From assembly GCA_948844705.1 (NCBI GenBank), contig CAQNVT010000203.1, positions 1 through 9,094 on the forward strand: a stretch of 9,094 nt of DNA. Direction: 5' to 3'. The DNA is from an uncultured Dorea sp. (GTDB lineage: Bacteria; Bacillota; Clostridia; Lachnospirales; Lachnospiraceae). Shown here piece after piece: positions 6,140 through 9,094 of this stretch (position 1 is the stretch's first letter; each line of letters begins with the position of its first letter). The position numbers were made by a program, and so were the translations under genes. The notes under the pieces were generated by a model. That model searched no databases, was not told the origin of the DNA, and saw nothing but the letters and a program-made list of their open reading frames with translations.

Positions 6140-7162
6140 TCACACAACCTCATTCAGGAAAATATCTGACAGCGGCACGAGCTTCTTAAGCTCTTCCCTT
6201 AAACGGTCAGACATTTCTACCCCATCCTCACTACAGATATCCTCCACACCCTTCGCGCCGAAAAGAAGGCTTGAAAGCGCGGCAGCCGTAAGCGTCCCCT
6301 CGCTGTTTTCCGGCTTCCCCTCCATAAGCATCACACCTGAAAATTCCGTACCGGTGATCGTAAAGCACTTATTATTTTCACCAATTATCGGATCCGTCAC
6401 GGTAAAGCACGCCGCCGTAAGCGTCTTAAGCTTCACCGACATCAGCATTCTTCTTACGTCAACGATCCGGACCATAATCTTCGGCTTCTCATAAGCTTTT
6501 TCTTCATATTCCTCGTCATAAATGCAGTAATCTGTAATCCTCCTGTTCTTACGAAACAAATAGAGTCTCCCGCCGTCGCTTGAGAGCTCCTTTAACAGTC
6601 TTAAATAATAAGCCTCGCTCCTTTTTGCATACACCTGATAACGAGAGGCCAGATAATCCTCCGCCGTCTGAAAAAGCTCTCCTGCGTCCGCCGCTTCTGC
6701 CGGAAATGCTTCCGCTCCCGCCTTCTTTGCCGCCAGACAGATCTCGTCAGCATCTTTACACAGCTTCTTTTCCTGCTCATAAACCGTTCTGAAGCCATGA
6801 GGCAGATAGATCGCCTCCGCCGCCGGCATAAGAAAGGTAAATGCCTGTCCCTCCTTATACATATCCAGAAGCGCCGCCCTTAAAAGCTCCGCCATATAGC
6901 CCCGCCTTCTGTACTCCTTTCTTGTCGCTACCGCCACAATATAATTCACGGATTTTTCAGTCCGGTTCACCATAAGCGTATAAGGATTCAGATGCAGCAT
7001 CGCCTGTATGCCGCCGTCCTCATATACCGCATAGATCTGATTATCCGCTGTCTTTTCAGTATAATAATAATCTACAAAGGAGCGGCTGTCCTCAGGAAAT
7101 ACCTCCTCGTACAGGCTCCTTGTAGCTATATGCTCTTCTCTTTCAAGTCTTCGAATCTCCAT
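6140..7162 (-). CDS. Eis-like GNAT N-acetyltransferase with SCP2-like C-terminal domain
   Basis: A 340-aa acetyl-CoA-dependent N-acetyltransferase. The N-terminal GNAT domain (about 1-130) has IVAVATRKEYRRRGYMAELL, the acetyl-CoA pyrophosphate-binding motif (R86-R87-G88), followed by FTFLMPAAEAIYLPHGF. A second, degenerate GNAT-like region is expected at about 155-225. The C-terminal part (about 228-318), with VRIVDVRRML, CFTVTDPIIGENN and GTLTAAALSSLLFGA, fits the sterol-carrier-protein-like domain of the Eis family. Known Eis enzymes acetylate aminoglycosides or protein lysines, but the family in gut Clostridia is mostly uncharacterised, so the substrate is unknown. The ATG at 7160-7162 lies one base after the ispF stop with GGGAG inside the ispF end, indicating translational coupling. 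A longer reading to 7231 would overlap ispF by 68 bp and adds an Ala/Arg-rich shadow sequence. Confidence 0.85.
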   Translation of the reverse strand: MEIRRLEREEHIATRSLYEEVFPEDSRSFVDYYYTEKTADNQIYAVYEDGGIQAMLHLNPYTLMVNRTEKSVNYIVAVATRKEYRRRGYMAELLRAALLDMYKEGQAFTFLMPAAEAIYLPHGFRTVYEQEKKLCKDADEICLAAKKAGAEAFPAEAADAGELFQTAEDYLASRYQVYAKRSEAYYLRLLKELSSDGGRLYLFRKNRRITDYCIYDEEYEEKAYEKPKIMVRIVDVRRMLMSVKLKTLTAACFTVTDPIIGENNKCFTITGTEFSGVMLMEGKPENSEGTLTAAALSSLLFGAKGVEDICSEDGVEMSDRLREELKKLVPLSDIFLNEVV

Positions 7163-7163
7163 C

Positions 7164-7715
7164 CTACACTCCCGCCCGCGGGCAGCCGCCGCAGCCTGCG
7201 CATCCGCTCTGCTCATCCGTTCCTGCCACATAGCTTAAGTTTTCAATCGTATCTAAGAGCGCCACCGCCTGCGCGGAGATCCCTTCCCCGCTTCCGGTAA
7301 AGCCTAATCCCTCCTCGGTAGTCGCCTTAATATTGATCTGATCCATGTCAATATGAAGCGCCTCCGCCACATTTTTTCTCATCTGCCCGATATGAGGCGC
7401 CATCTTCGGCCTCTGCGCAATGATCGTCGCATCGATATTTCCGATCACATACAGCTTCTCGTCCACCAGCCGTCCCACATGCTCCAGAAGCTTCACGCTT
7501 GAGATTCCCTTATACTGTGGGTCTGTATCCGGAAAATGCTTTCCGATATCCCCAAGAGCCGCCGCTCCCAGAAGCGCGTCCATAACTGCATGAAGGAGCA
7601 CGTCCGCATCCGAATGCCCCAAAAGCCCTTTCTCATAGGGAATATTCACACCGCCTAAGATCAGCTCTCTCCCTTCGGCCAGCTTATGCACATCATATCC
7701 CATGCCAATCCTCAT
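7164..7715 (-). CDS. ispF: 2-C-methyl-D-erythritol 2,4-cyclodiphosphate synthase with Cys-rich tail
   Basis: Fifth step of the MEP isoprenoid pathway: cyclises CDP-methylerythritol 2-phosphate to MEcPP with release of CMP, as a cytosolic homotrimer. Residues 1-157 match the family throughout: [10 protein letters not shown] with metal ligands D8 and H10, [14 protein letters not shown] with H42, [27 protein letters not shown], and [15 protein letters not shown] (132-146). The start has AGGA about 9 bp upstream. The family is usually about 157-160 aa; this one is 183 aa, with a tail ending [13 protein letters not shown] that carries C172, C175 and C178 as CxxCxxC. The tail is encoded by TGC/GGC-rich DNA and ends one base before the acetyltransferase start. 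ispD is not next to it, unlike in Bacillus. Confidence 0.95.
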   Translation of the reverse strand: MRIGMGYDVHKLAEGRELILGGVNIPYEKGLLGHSDADVLLHAVMDALLGAAALGDIGKHFPDTDPQYKGISSVKLLEHVGRLVDEKLYVIGNIDATIIAQRPKMAPHIGQMRKNVAEALHIDMDQINIKATTEEGLGFTGSGEGISAQAVALLDTIENLSYVAGTDEQSGCAGCGGCPRAGV

Positions 7716-7745
7716 TTACACTTCCTGCCTTTCTCTATATAAAAC

Positions 7746-7772
7746 GCAACTGTTCAGTACCTTCACAGTTAC
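7746..7772. repeat. Inverted repeat in the gap before ispF; weak terminator at most
   Basis: GCAACTGT (7746-7753) and ACAGTTAC (7765-7772) can form an 8-bp stem (one G-T pair on the minus-strand RNA) around an 11-base loop. On the minus strand it is followed by GCGTTTTATA, a poor U-run. It could be a weak terminator after the receiver-synthetase gene, an operator, or a dispersed repeat. The rest of the 77-bp gap shows no clear promoter for ispF, so ispF may be read from the upstream gene. Confidence 0.35.
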
Positions 7773-7792
7773 TATAAAACAGCCCATACCGA

Positions 7793-8863
7793 TTATTCTC
7801 TGGATCTGTCAATTTTATTCCGTATATCCTGCATCTGGTAATCCAGATCCTCGATTGAGTCCGCACATTGCTTCAGCTGCATAACAATCTCGTCCGCATT
7901 GTCCACATTTCTCTTATATTTCAATTTATGCTCCAGGCTCGCCCAGAAATCCATGGCGATCGTCCGAAACTGTACCTCTGCCTTTACATGCATCTTTTCA
8001 TTGGACAAATACACCGGCACGCCCACGATAAGGTGAAGACTCCTGTAGCCGTTCGGCTTCGGATTCTTGATATAATCCTTCTCCCTCAGAAGAATGATAT
8101 CATCCTGCCTTGTAAAAAGCTTCGCCAGCCGGTAAATGTCGTCCGGGAAAGAACAGATCACGCGAAGCCCCGCCACATCCGTCAGGTTATCCCGGATGCT
8201 CTCCACCGAGATCGGATAGCCCTTCCTCTCTAATTTTTCATAAATGCTCGTGGAGGATTTCAGCCTGCTTTTAATCGACTCAAAAGGATTCCTGTTATAT
8301 TCCTGGGAAAACTCGTCGTTCAGCACCTTAAGCCTTGTCTCAACCTCCATGATCGCTGCCTGATACTCCATCATAAGCTTATTAAACGGTTTTGCCTGTC
8401 TTAGCTTCTCCGCCTGCTTCTTAATGATCTGAGACTGCCTTTTTAATATCTCCTCCTGCTCTTCGATCTTCTGCTCCAGCTGATTCTTATACGAAAACAG
8501 CTCTACCGCATTCTTAATCCTCTTTTTTACGAGCGAGCTTTCAAACGGCTTGTGAATAAAATCCGAAACTCCCGCCTCAAAGCACCGGGTCTCGATCTCG
8601 ACAGAATACTCGCTGCTTATGATTAATACGGGAATCCACTTCATCCAGCCCCGGCACCTCATCTCATCGATCACCGCGAAGCCATCAAGCTTCGGCATAT
8701 GTAAATCCAGCAAAATTGCCGACAGATCTTTCTCATGCTCTTTAAGCTTCTCCAACGCCTCCTCTCCGTCTCCCGCCATTAAAATGCTGTAATCATCCTT
8801 CAGGATATCTCCCAGCAATTCGCGGTTTAATGCTGCATCGTCCACTACAAGTATCTTTTGCAT
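7793..8863 (-). CDS. Receiver domain fused to RelQ-type (p)ppGpp synthetase
   Basis: A 356-aa predicted phosphorylation-controlled alarmone synthetase, transferring pyrophosphate from ATP to GTP/GDP. Residues 1-120 form a receiver: KILVVDDAALNRE with D8-D9, phospho-acceptor D53 in ILLDLHMPKLDGF, S83/S84 and K105 in FIHKPFE. Residues 121-158 form a strongly charged coiled coil rich in Q, E and K, like signalling helices behind receivers. Residues 159-356 align well with small alarmone synthetases of the RelQ/YjbM type: IKSRLKSSTSIYEKLERKG (ATP-side loop), DVAGLRVICSFPDDIY (D229), KDYIKNPKPNGYRSLHLIV (Y273), and EVQFRTIAMDFWASLEHKLKYK with the catalytic-type E296. No HD hydrolase, TGS or ACT domain is present, so it should only synthesise. 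The start has GGGGG 5 bp upstream. No kinase gene is adjacent. Confidence 0.93.
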   Translation of the reverse strand: MQKILVVDDAALNRELLGDILKDDYSILMAGDGEEALEKLKEHEKDLSAILLDLHMPKLDGFAVIDEMRCRGWMKWIPVLIISSEYSVEIETRCFEAGVSDFIHKPFESSLVKKRIKNAVELFSYKNQLEQKIEEQEEILKRQSQIIKKQAEKLRQAKPFNKLMMEYQAAIMEVETRLKVLNDEFSQEYNRNPFESIKSRLKSSTSIYEKLERKGYPISVESIRDNLTDVAGLRVICSFPDDIYRLAKLFTRQDDIILLREKDYIKNPKPNGYRSLHLIVGVPVYLSNEKMHVKAEVQFRTIAMDFWASLEHKLKYKRNVDNADEIVMQLKQCADSIEDLDYQMQDIRNKIDRSRE

Positions 8864-8914
8864 ATTAGCCCCCTGTCCACTATCCCAAGTAAGCGTTTTT
8901 ATCTAAGTATCTCT

Positions 8915-8944
8915 ATTATAACAGCTATTCCGCTTCTTCTGCAA
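8915..8944 (-). promoter_or_regulatory. Extended -10 promoter for the receiver-synthetase gene
   Basis: The -10 TATAAT (8915-8920) is perfect and preceded by TGT, giving the extended TGnTATAAT form. A -35 TTGCAG (8939-8944) lies 18 bp upstream of it. The start of transcription would be near 8908, leaving a ~45-base leader before the ATG. The position between the tRNA terminator and the gene supports an independent transcript. Confidence 0.8.
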
Positions 8945-8965
8945 CTATTCCGAACAAGAAAACAA

Positions 8966-8994
8966 ATTATAACAGTCCGAATAAAACAAAAAAA
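8966..8994 (-). promoter_or_regulatory. Possible second extended -10 promoter upstream
   Basis: A second CTGTTATAAT-type element places TATAAT at 8966-8971 with TGT before it, 51 bp upstream of the first. The -35 region (8989-8994) is only TTTTTT and overlaps the U-run of the tRNA terminator, so activity would rest on the extended -10. CGGAATAG also occurs twice nearby (8925-8932 and 8946-8953). Plausible but not proven. Confidence 0.4.
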
Positions 8995-9010
8995 GCCCGC
9001 CTTGCGGACT
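8987..9010 (-). terminator. Intrinsic terminator after tRNA-Met
   Basis: On the minus strand AGTCCGC (9004-9010), loop AAG and GCGGGCT (8994-9000) form a 7-bp GC-rich hairpin with one T-G pair, followed by TTTTTT and GTTTTA. It lies 16 bp past the tRNA 3' end and ends that transcript before the receiver-synthetase promoter. Confidence 0.88.
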
Positions 9011-9026
9011 TTTCTGTAAATATAAA

Positions 9027-9094
9027 TAGCGGGAACTGGATTTGAACCAGCGACACCACGGGTATGAACCGTGTGCTCTAGCCAACTGAGCTAT
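9027..9094 (-). tRNA. tRNA-Met (CAU), elongator type, 5' end cut by window
   Basis: The minus strand shows nucleotides 7-73 of a tRNA. The D-stem is GCTC/GAGC with loop AGTTGGCTA, and the anticodon stem is CACGG/CCGTG around TTCATAC, with CAT at positions 34-36. The variable loop is GTGTC and the T-arm is GCTGG-TTCAAAT-CCAGT, followed by acceptor strand TCCCGCT and discriminator A73 at position 9027. No CCA is encoded; TTTATA follows. The six missing bases should read AGCGGG to pair with the acceptor strand. A CAU anticodon is shared by elongator Met, initiator fMet and lysidine-modified Ile2. The D-arm GCTC-AG-TGGCTA-GAGC and CGGTTCATACCCG loop resemble Bacillus elongator tRNA-Met, and the GGGCTCATAACCC initiator anticodon arm is absent. 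Confidence 0.93.

Noticed and set aside
5961..6494. Plus-strand 177-codon frame spanning the dehydrogenase/acetyltransferase join
   Set aside because: Ser/Thr-rich antisense reading crossing two real genes.
7163..7231. N-terminal extension of the acetyltransferase
   Set aside because: Would overlap ispF by 68 bp and adds an Ala/Arg-rich sequence; the ATG one base after the ispF stop has a suitable GGGAG upstream and begins a normal GNAT N-terminus.
9027..9094. Initiator tRNA-fMet or tRNA-Ile2
   Set aside because: Anticodon arm and D-arm fit elongator Met; initiator-type anticodon arm is absent. Ile2 cannot be fully excluded without the first six bases.
1..9094. CRISPR array, insertion sequence, prophage or integration site
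   Set aside because: No regularly spaced repeats, transposase, integrase or phage genes seen; the tRNA's 3' end is not repeated elsewhere in the window.

Overview
The window looks like ordinary chromosome from a Clostridia-type Firmicute, most likely a Lachnospiraceae-like gut anaerobe. The grounds are moderate G+C (roughly mid to high 40s percent by eye), strong AGGAGG-type ribosome binding sites, a T-box riboswitch, MEP-pathway isoprenoid synthesis (ispF), a VanS-type histidine kinase and a RelQ-type alarmone synthetase domain. Genus is not resolvable from what I can see. All genes lie on the minus strand, so transcription runs from right to left.

From the right edge: an elongator tRNA-Met (missing six acceptor-stem bases at the window edge) and its intrinsic terminator; then, behind a good extended -10 promoter, a 356-aa protein joining an N-terminal receiver domain through a coiled coil to an intact RelQ-like (p)ppGpp synthetase domain. 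Next comes a compact run of genes: ispF, an Eis-like GNAT acetyltransferase starting 1 bp after ispF stops, an Ldh2-family malate/lactate-type dehydrogenase, an OmpR-family response regulator, and a 703-aa multi-TM sensor histidine kinase whose start overlaps the regulator. A strong sigma-A-type promoter directly after the kinase gene drives a T-box leader with a Cys (UGC) specifier, followed by cysE (serine acetyltransferase) and cysS (cysteinyl-tRNA synthetase). Cysteine synthesis and cysteine charging are therefore predicted to be switched on together by uncharged tRNA-Cys.

The left end is not normal. cysS is intact through residue 355 of an expected ~460, then the reading frame breaks. 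The last ~75 bases encode, in another frame, a conserved C-terminal piece of class II lysyl-tRNA synthetase with much lower G+C. I read this as a junction at short shared sequence, most likely a chimeric contig end.

The most interesting system is the receiver-alarmone synthetase fusion: it suggests that (p)ppGpp synthesis is placed under phosphorelay control by a kinase encoded elsewhere. Secondary points are a Cys-rich CxxCxxC tail on IspF, a response regulator lacking a normal start codon next to a 21-bp-period direct repeat, and a histidine kinase with a degenerate G1 box.
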